A stretch of 64,000 nt of DNA. Origin: Cardiocondyla obscurior (taxonomy: Eukaryota > Arthropoda > Insecta > Hymenoptera > Formicidae). Location of the stretch: positions 9,045,308 to 9,109,307 of the forward strand of contig NC_091866.1 of the NCBI RefSeq assembly GCF_019399895.1, given 5' to 3'. Positions 51,346 through 63,907 of the stretch are shown here, in pieces. Below the pieces are notes generated by a model. It did not search any database. It saw nothing but the letters and a program-made list of their open reading frames with translations, and was not told the origin of the DNA. How positions within the stretch are numbered: position 1 is the first letter of the stretch; the number at the start of each line of letters is the position of its first letter. Made by a program: the position numbers and the translations under genes.

Positions 51346-53966
51346 GTGACCGCATAAATCACGTTCATACACGAAATGAAGCTCTGCGCCACGACTGACC
51401 ACCCCGTTTTCTGATTTACGATCCCGAACTTCGTCTCCAGCCTCTTATCTCGGTAGATATTTTCGGGTAGGAAAAAGTCCGGGCTTGTATAACGCTCTAA
51501 AGTGCGATAGGATCGTAGAAAAATCTTACAGTGATCAATGTTCTAATAGCAATCCGTCGTCGGTAAGGAATTTCGCCGTGCGGGAAATCAGGTAATAATT
51601 TCTCGATTTATGTCTCCACGCGGCTTTTTCCCACGAGTTCTCTCACACGTCAGCCGCGGTTCACTTATTTACGAGCTGCAGTATATTGCTTATTCTTATC
51701 GAAGGTGTGGCGGTAGCCGACGGTGGTGACAAATCGCTGCCCCGGAATAACAATGTCTTATCTAATATTTCTGTAAGACTTGAGATATCGGCAAATTCGT
51801 ACGCCCGTACAGACCGAACTTTGTCACGCTACGAAATAACGGTAGGAGGGGGCATTTTCAAATATCGAGATTGGGATGTTTCTTGACAGCGGTGCTCTCT
51901 TAAATTTTAGATCTCGCGTTCGCAAAGCGCCTTTGACTAAGGAAACGTTTCGCCACACCGTCGTCTACGGTATATTACTTTCCTCCACGTTGGTATTCAC
52001 TTAATTAATATTTTTTATTTTAAGCAGATATTACGCCCGGCATACCTGGTTTAAGTTGACGTTATGACGAAGTAATATGACGTTACGGCTCGCGAGAGCT
52101 ATGCGCAGTATGAAAGATCGCGTCTGTTTGATGTCACAGGCATTGTATCAAGCTAATGCACGTGAGGCACGATACGTGTCACGCCGATGAATAACAAGAT
52201 TAATGAAAATCTTAATCATAGGAACTTTGGAGTTGGGAATACAACGGCGCTCATGCGCGCCGAGTCTTTATTAAATATAGCCGCGCAACGTTGCATTGCT
52301 CCAAGCTGGAGCTGTAAATTCAACCGGGTTGGTTAATACCCGTGCCGTGCTATGGTTACATTTTCGGCATTGATACAAATCGCAAGCGAGCCAAGCGCTG
52401 CGGAACGCGTATAGATAATAGATGCGATGAGATAATAGAATAAATGAAATATTTTGTGCATCGTTATTTCGGTGGGAGCTTTATTCGTCCCACAAGGATG
52501 TACCGGAATGCCGAGAAACATTGCAACAGTCGAATAAATCGCAAATAAGGGCAATGTCCCCGGAAATAATACATAAAAAAAAAAATGCATTTTAATCATC
52601 TTTATGTAAGCTAATTCAATTGACGAGCTGTTCTATTACATTTTTTATCTTCGCGAGAAAAAACAAACCACGGTTTATTGAACCTCATCGCTCGTGATTT
52701 CATAGCAGCATCAATCATTCGACTTGCGTGTACCGTGGCCGCCTCTCGATCATATTCAGTAACAGACGAAGCAGATCGCGGAAAGCTGCGACAATACCGT
52801 AACTGCCGGCAGTACATGGCGCATTCGATGGACTAATTAAAATCTTAATCACCGAAAAGTGTAATCTAACCGGGTCTGCGATTTTCTCTCCATTTCTCTC
52901 TCTCTCTCTTTCTCACTTTACCACGCAGAAGCATTCCGATTCAAGAAACTATTATTTCGGTATCGCGCGATTACACGTTTTAAGCGTTTATTTGATTTTT
53001 TTTTCAGCGCACAGGGGTGCTGCTCGTTTTGATTCGATCACCGACGACACTCTTCCTCTCTAAGAAGTAAAGCGCACGTGGTTCTTATTCCCTACAGATA
53101 ATACTCTGGACAAGAGCGGAATCGCGCTTGTCATTCTGGTTACCACGAATAATGGATGCGACGGTAACTCACGTTAATGAAGCGTGCCATTTACATCTCC
53201 TCCATCTGCGTCGCCTCGCCGTTACCCCCCCCTGCGTATTTCGATCTGTTCTTCGGATGACACCTCGCCCTCGTACGTTCTCGATTCTCCGTTCGCTTGG
53301 CATCAGCCGTTCCGAGGGAACGTCTTCGATGCCCTCCGTGTTCAATTTCATCAGCCGGCTCACGAGCGACTTCTCTTTCCGTCCTTCCTTCCACCCTTCA
53401 TTGGCGTCAACAACGGCGGTCTCCAGTCGAGGTATGGATTCGATTGGCGAGGAAGCCTATTCAGGACGATCGGCTCCGCAGTTACACCCATTCGTGATGC
53501 TCGAGTGGAGGAGACTGAGGCGAACGTGTGCAGACGCTGACAGGGTTTGACGAGAGAACGGCGTGCACTCTAAGGGATCACAGACGCCCGATGATCCTTG
53601 AATGCCGGCCCACAAATTCGGAGCTGGTATGAGAATGTCCGCCGGCTGATTGATAGCACGCTGGTGGATACCGCAGCGATGTTCGCGTCGAGAAACGGGA
53701 AGAGGAAACGCTCGGGAGTGGTCTGTCGATCGACCGTAGTTAGGTTGAAAGATGCTTGTAAGAAGCACCGTTATATCTTAAAGCTTTTAATAATGCACTC
53801 GACCGAAAATGCAGCTCGCTGAATTTTTACGTAGCGCGTGTCGCGCTCTCGACCACGTGAAGCAAGTCCAAAATTGAATCAAGTAAAATATTTTCCGACT
53901 CTGAGTGATGTTTTTTAACTTGACAATATCGCGTTCATGTTTTTTAAATTAAATTTTACATTGCTC

Positions 53967-53983
53967 TTTTTTTTTTTTTTTTT
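53967..53983. repeat. Poly-T, 17 bp
   Basis: Uninterrupted T run. Confidence 0.95.
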
Positions 53984-56295
53984 ATTTAATTGCCCTCGAG
54001 CAATTCCCAGAGAATTTTCAGTTCCATGTTAACACGTGAAATACTGTTCAAATATGTGTAGCGCGGTGTTCGAAATGCCGGCAGCAAGAAATGGGAGGGC
54101 GCGTAGCGAGGGATCGCCTCTTTAACTCCCGAAAAGCCTCGAAAAGAATAGAAGAAAAGGCTACGCAGCAGCCCTTCTCCGTTCCTTCACCTCGTCCACA
54201 TCGACAAAGCGAGAAAACTTGCAGACTCGTTGGGTACTAATGGCATCTCGGGTGTCGAAGTTTGATTCGAAGAAGGCAGTCCCTGGGGCGTAAGACACGA
54301 CGCGACTGCGAAAATTCTTTCGGACTGATAGCCGCGGAAAACTTCAGCTCGGACCGGCGCGAACCGTTCGTGCCCACGTAGCCAAGGCAGCCGCAACTTT
54401 TCGCGATTTATTTCGTTGCGATTGATGCTTTCGTCCAGAAAAAGAAAAACGTACGGTTTGGAATTATTGGCGGTAGATTCACGTCGCGATCCTCGATCAA
54501 GAGGAAGGAGCTTTCTTCGTTCGACGCGAACTCGACCGGTTCGCCGCTCACGTTATTCAAGAATTTCGAGAACTCGTGGATGAAGTTGAAAAGAGTATAT
54601 CCTAGCCGCATCTCTAGTGCGTGAAATTTAAATAATTTAATTCGTACGCACGTGCTCGTTTGTGTGATATGTATACACATTTTATACTTGTTAAATGTAG
54701 AATAAAAATATTAATTACACACGACATCGTTTATCGTATTTTTTATGTATTTTACCTTCTACCTATACCTCTATATATATATACTATAACCTTTTCTCAA
54801 TGCAAACGTGATTATAATTATAAAATACACCTCGATCAGCAGATTTCAATTTCCCTCGTAAAATTACGTTGATACTCAAAAACCGTAAATCACCAAGATT
54901 TTATCCTGTTTAATTTAGGCAATAAATAATTTCGGTCATTAAATCGCGCCACTTCAGATTGTAATTCCCTACTTGTCTGAATGTATAGGATCAGTTTTGC
55001 GAAATTATTCGTGTCATTTGCTCGATCCGTAACAAATGGAGGTTGAGGAGGAATTTCCGTGGGCCGATGAACGACTTGGTAGATAGCATGGCGAATGCGA
55101 CCCTATATCTACTTCGATTCCGAACTATTCGCGGAAACCCGCCGTCAGCGTGTCGACGCCGTTCCTGGGGAATACTAATCAAGTTTTCCGACGGTTCGTA
55201 ATAGGGGAGAAATTAATTCCAACTCCAATTAATATCCACGGAATACTGTGTGCCTAACAATTTCCAGATCTTCGATACGGCGGGCATATCTGTTGTTTAA
55301 GCGCAATAATATCGTATTGTTGTTTATCATATTTGCTTTTTGTTGTACTCCATGATCTCGATTAAATAATTACCCAACCCACGAGGAAAATGCACGTAGC
55401 CTTAATTCATCAAAAATATTCCCCGATTGCTAATATAATAAAAAATATTAATGTTTTATTGTTATAACGATAAATTATGATCCATTCATTAAAAATCGAC
55501 ACGGTGATTAATAGTTTCCTCGTTAGTTTGTGTGAAATGTCATGACCTTATAATTAATGCCAATAACCCGTTAGAAATAGCGAGCGGTCCGATATTATCA
55601 TGAGCAATCGAATGCATATCCTTTGATTAATACAACAGTCGGGTAACACCGATAGTGGATAATAATGGAAGTATTAAATTATTTCATTCATTTTTCTTTA
55701 ATCACGCGATGGTGAAAACGATGCTCGTAATATGTGATTTAACGAAACGATAAAAGATGACCGACGCGATTGAAATTTATGTAAATTTATAAGCGCTACG
55801 ATGTTTACATAATTCAATTACGTGCTGCAAGTATTGAAAAATTTATAAAAACTGAACGTACTGATTTTGTGCAAATTGCACTAACGTCCTGTGCTTCACC
55901 CACGAATTCGAGGCGGTTAAATCGAGCTTTTGTAAGCATATTGCAATTACGATACGCTACGGACTGTATTAATGCTATAACGCTAGCAGTGGAGGAGTAA
56001 TTTCCGATAATTAAAGTCGCCGATTCTATTTGCTGGCCGCATTATTAGCGATTCATTCAGTTTCTAATAACTTACTCGAAGACGCTTTAAATCGTTAAAC
56101 GAATGTTCAGCGTCTATCTAAATCGAAATTAAAACCGTCACGATAATTTTACTCAGATACAAATTGTATAAGGAACTGCGCTGCGGTTGTAAACAGATAT
56201 CGATTAAATAGGTATCATGATAAAATTTTATTACGGTAATTACAATTATTAGGATCTTCCTCACGGGCGGTTAAACAATAAGCAATTCGGAGAGT

Positions 56296-56315
56296 AGAGA
56301 GAGAGAGAGAGAGAG
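56296..56315. repeat. (AG)n microsatellite
   Basis: Ten AG units, preceded by AGAGT. Confidence 0.95.
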
Positions 56316-57759
56316 GCTATGCGTTAGTGGAGCGTGTGACGGGCTATAAGGTACCGCAATACTCATGATCTCAGCATGAGTATCTAAACGTGGTTAGGCC
56401 GACGAATACATTTGTCCGGCTGATTGGCAGGTTGTAATTGCGGCTGAGGCCAATGAGCACACGTGGTCGGTATTGCAAACCTAACCCCGTCGTATATGCG
56501 TCTATTGCCCTTACAGGTGAGCGTTTCACATGCGCGAGGCTAATAAAGCCCTTGCAGCAGTCGGGCTTAATCCTTTTTGCGCGCACAGCTTGCAACGTGC
56601 CCGGCATTAAGAGCTCGTCGTACCGCATATGCGAAAACTTCGTTACGTAATCGCAATATCAAACGCGTAAACCTATGACTTTTTTTTTTTTAAGTGACGG
56701 GGCTATTGCCCATTGCCCGATATCGCGAAACGCTGTTGCGCTTTAAAAATATCAATCGCACGTGAAGCCTCCGAAAATAAAGAGCGCGAGATTCGCGCGC
56801 ACGTGCTTCTCTCGCGTTAAAACCACCACGGGATAAATAAAGCATCCGCGAACGTGTGGAACGATAGGTACATTCAACAAATATGCGTTCTTTTTTCCTT
56901 TTTTTTTTCCGAGTAACTTTCACGGTATATTTAAACGCCGTATTCAATGTTAGCGCGCTGAAAACATTATCCATCTATCGTTAGAAAGACGCCGTTGGTC
57001 ATTCCCGTGCAAGCGATAGTCTGGCTTTTCTCTTTAACGCTCGGAGGCGTTCATTCGCCAAGAGTCCGGAGAGTGTCTACCTCGTCTTTCCGCGTGTCCC
57101 CCCACGACCGGCTCATTTATCAACCCGGCTTCCATTAATATCCGACAAAATAGCACGGCTACGCGACATCCCATAGAAGTCATGAACGTCCGTACGGGGC
57201 GAAGATAAAGAATTCCATGCGCGGCGGCGCACGTGCGCATAGACCGATGGATGCTCGCGGGTTTCGCGCTCGTACATACATATATCCCGCGAACGCAGCG
57301 ATGTGCCGGATACTCGCGACGTGATTTCCATCAGAAGATTCGACCCCGCCTTTGTAGCACGCATTAATCGTATTTTATCGAGCTGACGCAATTACTCTTG
57401 GGCGTCGTGACACTCGTGCGAAAACGAGTCGACAGCCACATTTCGATGCCCCGAACATTTTCTAGGAGCAGCGAGGGCGTTGTAAATATTATAATTAATA
57501 TTCAAGCGAAAATACTTAACTTAATGTTATGATTTATTGCGCGACATTACGCTTCGTGATGAAAGATAAATAATTACGTATTAACGAGCACACCTGAGAG
57601 TGGTTTTCATACATCATTGAAAATAATTACGTGAAATAAATGTTTATGGTAATTAAAACTCGTGAAAGAATTGCCGCAACGACGAAGGCCTTGTCCACGA
57701 ATAATTCTACAACTCGCAAAAATTATTTCTGCCTAATTAATAAATTTCTGCCGCAAAAA

Positions 57760-57985
57760 CCTTTTCTGCCTCCGGGCCCATCGGCCGCGCTTCCTTCACC
57801 ACCGCGGGCCGTGCAACGCAATGGCTGTCGGCTGATGTGAACACACGCACGTGCTCACAGCTGACGACAGCGACCGGAGAACTCGACACTCGGCAGTCGA
57901 GCGCGCGTTAGCATAAGATAGCATAAGTTAGTACGCGCAGTAGGCTAATATACGGCGAAAAAATACGCGGTAACAACTAGATACA
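57760..57985 (+). mobile_element. Decayed relative of the 42-kb inverted-repeat element (right half)
   Basis: The order of motifs follows the right half of the 42341-42773 element: a CTTCCTTCACC block, then GTGAACACACGCACGTGCTCA, then CGGCAGTCGAGC, a GCGTTAGCATAA stretch, TACGGCGAAAAA, and finally CTAGATA at about 57978-57984. Several blocks carry insertions; for instance AGCATAAG is duplicated around 57910-57928. No left arm is visible, so it is a truncated or heavily decayed copy. The boundaries are approximate. Confidence 0.45.
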
Positions 57986-58747
57986 AGTTAGATAGTTAAT
58001 AAATAATAAATACTTCTCTAAAAATTATGTATAGTGCCAAGCTAGTCATTAAAGAATATATCTAATTTTCGCGATTTAATCATTAGCTGGAAAATCAGAA
58101 TAGCTAGATGAATTTCCACTCGGATATATATGTATATATATGACTTTACGAGATTATAGCGGAAAATTTATTTTTAATAACGAACTAAGTCCTAATTTTT
58201 TAAGATTATTTCTCGTGGGTAAGATCAATAAAGTATAATTTGAGACGCTTCTGTTATGTGAAATGGTATAAAATATTTATGAAAATAACAGCGATTACAC
58301 TAAACTGTTCCCAGGGCCATCGTCAGCTCAGCGACATCGTCAAGCGGTCTTAAAAGTACGTGAACGTGATGCTGGTACATAACGCCGAGGTCCTGTTCGT
58401 GAAACGATAAGTGCGACGCGAATGCATGGCCCAAGGATTGTTCGACGAGCGATAACTTTTCCCGATAATGGCTTCGATCGTCGTCGTTCTACTTCTACCT
58501 ACCGTTCAATCGCGGCGATGCGCTTGGGTGGCAGTCTGCGGATATTCGATCACGCTAATGCCCGACTACCGCGAGTTTCCCTCACTTAGGGAAGAGAAGT
58601 AAATAAGATCGCGCGTGAGACGAGACGGTGCGAGGCGCGCAATGGGAACGCGTCTAGCAATTGACTTCCAAATTAGACGACGCCTCACAACACCCATCGA
58701 TATTCGAAAGCAATTAAACTTTCCGCGGATTCCGCCCCTCTCTTTCC

Positions 58748-58766
58748 TTTTTTTTTTTTTTTTTTT
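58748..58766. repeat. Poly-T, 19 bp
   Basis: Uninterrupted T run in a pyrimidine-rich context. Confidence 0.95.
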
Positions 58767-59616
58767 ACCCGACCGTTCGCCCTTATTCTTCGTCGTCCGT
58801 CCTTTAGTCATGCTTCAAGTTCCCTCCCTTTGCGAGAATGTCAGCCATTCTTTGAGAGGAAGATCTCGTTTAACCCAGAATCTCCTTGGGTACTTAATTT
58901 TACCCACTTTCGCGTGAAAGTAGAGGAGCGTAGCCGATAAGCCAGGTTTCGCGTAATCACTTCATTCTCTCTTACGGATTTTTTGAGCCAGAAGGATTTT
59001 CAAAATGTCCATACGCGAACGTCGATGCCGGGCCTAAATAGCCTTTTATATATTTTTCAAGCACCCTCTTACGCGAAACTAAAATCTAATATCGTTATAT
59101 TATGCTATTAATGTTCTTCAAAGTAATTCGGCAGCTTTACCTCGTCATTACGATTACATCGTAATAATTATTAATATTAGAAATCTCTCAAACGCCTCGT
59201 TATTCATTTATACTGCAGGAAATTTTCTTCGCGCGAAAGGTGATAGGCACAAAAAAAAATTCCATTAATAATGATTTTTTTGCTAGGCGACAATAACCAA
59301 TAGCAAACATCGAAGATATACGATAACAATAAGGAACGTTCAGCTTCATTAAGCGGTCGGATAGGTAAACGAGAAGTTAATTAACGTTGTATTATCTAGT
59401 GAAGTTTAGGAAGCTCGTGGTTTCGTTCTCCAATATCTAACATTAAGTAAAGTCTACAAACTTCCACGCGAATAGGTGCAGGAAGAAATTACAAATGGCA
59501 GTAAGCGAGACAAGTATCACCTTCATCGCTGATAATTGTACTATTAATCAATGTATCCAGTGTAGTCGATCTTAACGGGAAACTGCTACGTACTGTCACG
59601 TAATCGCAGACCGCAT

Positions 59617-59639
59617 GAGAGAAAGAGAGAGAGAGAGAA
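59617..59639. repeat. (GA)n microsatellite
   Basis: GA repeats with one interruption. Confidence 0.95.
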
Positions 59640-62600
59640 TGAATAAACATCACACGATATTCTCGAGAAACGAGGCTGTATCGAAACCATGTTGAACTCT
59701 CTATAGTCGCGAACAGTCATCTTGGATATAATTTAGTACATATAATATCCCGAATATCGCACGCTTTCTCTTGATCAGAGTTTGGAAATAAGGTTAAGAG
59801 AAATCTGTTGTTAACGACACGGCATTCGATCATTTTCGTATTCAACAAGAAAAGAAAATTATTCACAATATAATAGAAAATCGACTTTTTAAATTTATAA
59901 AAAAAAAATTTTTTAATCAAGGACTGAACAATATTCAAATTTTAATATAATGCAATTAAGTTTTAAATTGAGATAGTATATTTATATGAAATAAAATACT
60001 GATTAATCGTATATCGCGTGCATGCATCGCTTTACTGCACTTCGCTTATTTATATTGTAATATTTTATACCGCGTTATTCCTTATGGCCCAATTATATGC
60101 ATCCTTAAAACTTCTGACATAAATGTTTGACCATTAAAGCAAATGCGTTTACTCGCGTTCTTTACTTCTGTTCTATAAGATTACTAAGAGAATATTGGCG
60201 AAAATAAATAAAGCTCAAGAAAATGTAATTTTCAAATAAGTTTTTTTAACAAACTTCGTGTAATATCAGTAAAACATGTTGCATTATTATATAAATCTTA
60301 TTAAAAATATTCGTTTTAAAAGTCATTCGTAATAAAGACGGATTTCAAGCTTTAATAAATGATATAAAAAATCGAATTTCTATTATCCATAGAGACGTAC
60401 GAAAGTCTTTCGGAATATTTCGCGGTAAACAAGGATACGTAATCTCAAGTATGTGCGCGACAAACGAGCTTCTCCATTATGGTTTATCGTTTCACAGATC
60501 GAAACAGTGCAGTACAATTTCCCGATTGATCGATACCGCAACGAGTTAGATTCGCGAACGTGTATTTTTCTACTTCTACAGCGGCACAGAGCAAATGTTG
60601 ACTCGCCTATGTTTTAAGCTTACGTTTTTCCCGCATACTCCTTGCGTAGTCTCAATCGAGCAGAGTATTGATATTGTTAAAACACTTTAAACGTAAAGAA
60701 AAGTTACACCATCGTTGCTACGCTATCATGATTTACGATATTTTTAATTTTTCTGACATTTTTATTATTAATTGATTTTTGCACGTTCAAAAATACATGG
60801 AAAATTAATTTATCAATCGGCAAAAATTTTCATATATTTATTATATTAATTATTATAATAAATCAATACTGATTGTTGTATTAATTAATAAATTATAAGT
60901 TTAATTATTGATTTCATATCAGTGAAAAGTATTTTGCATAAAAAATGTAATGTTTTTGAGTGTCTTTGCAAAGTTCCGCTCACTTATGATCCGTAAAGAA
61001 AAGAAGGATTATTGAAAGAAGTATATTACAGTCGATGTTTCTTTGAGACCTCAAGAGCTTCTGATTTCAATTAAATTCATCTTTTCAGATCGTGTTTTCA
61101 ATTTTAGCGTGCACACAACAGGTTTCGTTACGGTAGATGAAATCGCATCGCTCCATTATGGTTTATCATTTCAGTATACTGACGGAATTGTAGTTTCGGT
61201 ACGATATTGGTCGCGAGCTATATACATCAATAGCGCTAGGCCATTGTTGCATCGAATCGTACACGTTGGATTTTACCATTTGCCCGAATGCTGAATACAG
61301 ATATGATCCACTTGATTTTTTCCAATTCCTCCTACTCGCGCCGTTGCATGTTCCGTTTGAAATACACGTACGTCCGAAGCGCATAGCGAATTTTAACTGC
61401 TCTTCCGACGAGCACTCCACAGAACATGACACAATCACAATTATGATTATAGAAAAATATACGATATTCGCGATTTATATTTTAACGGCGGATTAGGAAA
61501 ATAAAGTCTGCAAAATCGATTTGTAGAATAAACCACGAGATTGTTCCTAAAGTTCGCATTATCCTTCTAATAATGACGGGAAACGCTTTCGCGAATTATC
61601 AAAGCTTCCTAAGTTCCTTCCACGCCCTGATAATAATCGGAGCCCAAACAGATCACAATCAAGAAGCCGAATAGTGATTCGCCAACTAGTTCCGCAGCGA
61701 GCCTGACCGAGGAATTAATAAGCACCATTGCGATGCCTACGAACCTTTTTGCTCGCCATTATCCAAGATAAACGATAGCCTCTCGACGCGATGGGCCACT
61801 TGGCGAATAAGGGGAGGGAAAACTTTCGAATCGCTCTTGCGCCGGATGAAATAATTCTGCGGAGGCGGACGCTTCTTGCTCGCTCGACGGGCCCGTGCGC
61901 GTATTTCGCCGTTTTCTCAGATCACCGAGCAAATGTTGACCTAGTTTCGCCGTCGGATTGGACGTTACTCTGTCTTTCGAAAGTGCTGACTGGAATACGC
62001 GATGAGCGAGAAGTTGGAAGCGGCGGCTCCTCTTTCTTCGGGCAGAAACTCTCGCGATCGCTGGACCAGGTCCGAATTTCGACAAGAGATATCCGATTGC
62101 GGCTGTTCACGCGGGTTCATGTATTTACGAACGGGCAAGCTTCATTGAGAGATAAAGCTCAACACCGCGGCACTAAAATCTACCTTCACCGGGCGCACAA
62201 ATTTATTTGAACGTGAAATGTAATTTATCATAATTAAGTTTTTTTTAACTGCGCTTAATAAAAAAATATTTTAATCAAGATTTTAATTTTAATTTATAAA
62301 TAAAAAATTGAAGAATTTCTAATGCGTAATCTATTATGTACAAAGCGATATAATTTTCTGATTAACTTTATTTAAATAATTTGTATCAGCGCTCTCCGTG
62401 TGTGCCGTGAATGCACTTTACGAAATAAAATCGATAGTACTCTTAAAAGGTTAAAGTAGTCGCTTTTCAGGGAACCGGTTAAGTTGATTCATCCCGTTTC
62501 GCGAAAGTGCTTCTTATTACGGGTCGCTGTACGAAGTTTCTGTAAACCCGCGCTAAGACACAAATGGGGAAGATCGCCTTCAACGGAAGTCACCCGGCCG

Positions 62601-63172
62601 AATAAAGCTGCGACTCTGAATGAGGTATAACAGGGTACTTATCCTCTCTAGTGAGATGCTCGCTAGTGATGGTAAACCGTAAGTCGGCGGGAGATGAATA
62701 ACGCTCGAGCACAGTGGCTTAATATAACTTTTTTCCCGTGCACCCTGTACTTTTTTCTCGCGATTCCACTTCTTCTCATTTCGCCTTTTCAGCGTCGCGA
62801 GCAAGGACACGGATAGGCGGCGGCGCCTTTCTCGCAATTCGAGTAATTTGAACGCGCATCTGCGCGCCAGGTATAATAGAATGCATCGCGCTTCCCGAGC
62901 TCGTTCGATACTTCGTGCAACGCGACTAGAAAAGAAAATGTCAATTCACCCGAGACACATTTACTCGCGAGGAGGAAAAAATATATTTATTTCAAATCTA
63001 CTGCAAATCTACTGAGACGTTTCTATTCTTTTTTAAAATTCTTAAGATAAAAATCTCGGAGAAAATAAAAATAATTGAATTCGAGAAGAAAAGCTGTGTA
63101 ATAAAATATAAAATAAATATTGAATTATTCTCAATAAAATTTCATGTAGACTGTTACTGAACAAAATAAAAT

Positions 63173-63188
63173 AAAAAAAAAAAAAAAA
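63173..63188. repeat. Poly-A, 16 bp, just upstream of the secreted-protein frame
   Basis: 16 A ending 29 bp before the start codon at 63218. The leader between is short and AT-rich. Confidence 0.95.
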
Positions 63189-63217
63189 CAATCTTTTCGC
63201 AAGAAGCAATATTCAAG

Positions 63218-63907
63218 ATGAAGTTTAAATGTAAATTATGTCTAATTTATAGTTTTCTCATATTCCGTATTCCATTAATAACGAGCGTTACAACGCCATT
63301 GCCACCGACGATTGAATCTACCATCGAATTTACTGTCACCGACTCGGGAACGACGGAGGAAGGGGACAAGGTGGAAATGCCAAGGGTACCGCTGACCGAG
63401 CAGGTTATGGACCACAACATACGGATGAGTGACGTGCCTGACGTAGACCCGGAGGCGACGAACGTGCCGGATTCTAGCTTGGATCGCAATCGAGTGCTCC
63501 GCGACGTAGCGTATTTCATTCGCGCCCACAAATTCCACGATTATGATCGTCGATATTACAAAAGCGCCGAGGAGGCCACGTGTAGACTGTACGAAGAGTT
63601 CCCGAAACCCGGTCTGCGATCCCTGCATTGGGAGGTTCGTAAGCACTGCGAGGCGAGTTTCATCGAGTGTCTCAAGTATCTCGAAAGGATCGTTAGGCTT
63701 ACGGCCCTCAGGCGCGAGGACGACACCGTCACGATCGTGAGGGAACAGAAGTGGAGCACGGCGAACAATACGGAGCAGATCTTGGCCGCTCAAAGAGACT
63801 GCCAGATAGCCCAAAGGCGGGACAATCTCGTCGCAGCTCCGTTTCAGGGTCCAATCGGCAAGTTCATTGATTCGTCGCAAACGTACCTAATCACTCCGGG
63901 ACATTAA
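63218..63907 (+). CDS. Putative secreted protein, 5' coding exon (family not recognised)
   Basis: The frame is open for 229 codons from the first in-frame ATG, which has A at -3; an in-frame TAA lies upstream at 63167. Residues 1-24 look like a signal peptide: a basic start (K2, K4, K6), a hydrophobic core from about residue 7 to 20, and likely cleavage near residue 24. Residues 25-85 are rich in Thr, Pro and acids and are probably disordered. From about residue 90 the sequence turns aromatic and charged, as in helices, with cysteines at 122, 144, 151 and 195 that could pair in the secretory pathway, and an N-glycosylation sequon at 183-185. By eye, GC rises sharply against the AT-rich upstream DNA. 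The last residues (about 215-229, ending in TAA) read like intron, and a GC-AG type donor lies at 63858, so this is probably a first coding exon whose gene continues past the window. I do not recognise the family. Extracellular or secretory-pathway location is inferred. Confidence 0.7.
   Translation: MKFKCKLCLIYSFLIFRIPLITSVTTPLPPTIESTIEFTVTDSGTTEEGDKVEMPRVPLTEQVMDHNIRMSDVPDVDPEATNVPDSSLDRNRVLRDVAYFIRAHKFHDYDRRYYKSAEEATCRLYEEFPKPGLRSLHWEVRKHCEASFIECLKYLERIVRLTALRREDDTVTIVREQKWSTANNTEQILAAQRDCQIAQRRDNLVAAPFQGPIGKFIDSSQTYLITPGH
63858..63863 (+). other. Candidate GC-type 5' splice site
   Basis: The hexamer GCAAGT follows a G within codon 214 of the frame at 63218. It matches the consensus of GC-AG introns exactly. 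The nearby GT choices (63862 and about 63882) fit the GT-AG consensus poorly. Using it would end the exon at 63857, after the first base of codon 214, and remove the 16 terminal residues that look non-coding. The acceptor lies outside the window, so this remains an inference. Confidence 0.3.

Larger units (their letters stand above)
42774..57759. other. No gene recognised apart from the 44-kb membrane-type frame
   Basis: About 15 kb of AT-rich, CpG-rich DNA. GC-richer frames at 53128-53550 (140 codons, plus) and 47438-47878 (146 codons, minus) show no signature and the latter crosses a poly-T-derived Phe run. A small inverted repeat with 9-bp arms (AAATTTACG/CGTAAATTT) lies at about 42948-42972. 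Confidence 0.65.
57986..63217. other. Gene-free upstream region of the secreted-protein frame
   Basis: Strongly AT-rich at about 59700-61010 and 62200-62380, with a GC-rich block at 61740-62200. A 23-bp segment occurs twice (60472 and 61151). A TATAATA lies at 62872-62878, about 340 bp before the start codon at 63218, but no initiator match is clear. The promoter of the downstream gene could lie here or further off. Confidence 0.6.

Noticed and set aside
52993..53007. Strong polypyrimidine-AG 3' splice site (GATTTTTTTTTCAG)
   Set aside because: The following sequence is open for only 20 codons in its best frame and matches nothing I know. Such T-run/AG combinations are common here.
53128..53550. 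140-codon frame in a GC-rich patch
   Set aside because: Three forward and two reverse frames are open across the same patch, as expected for GC-rich non-coding DNA.
63275..63880. 201-codon minus-strand frame opposite the secreted-protein gene
   Set aside because: It is the antisense shadow of the GC-rich plus-strand frame. The plus frame has the signal peptide, ATG context and upstream stop.
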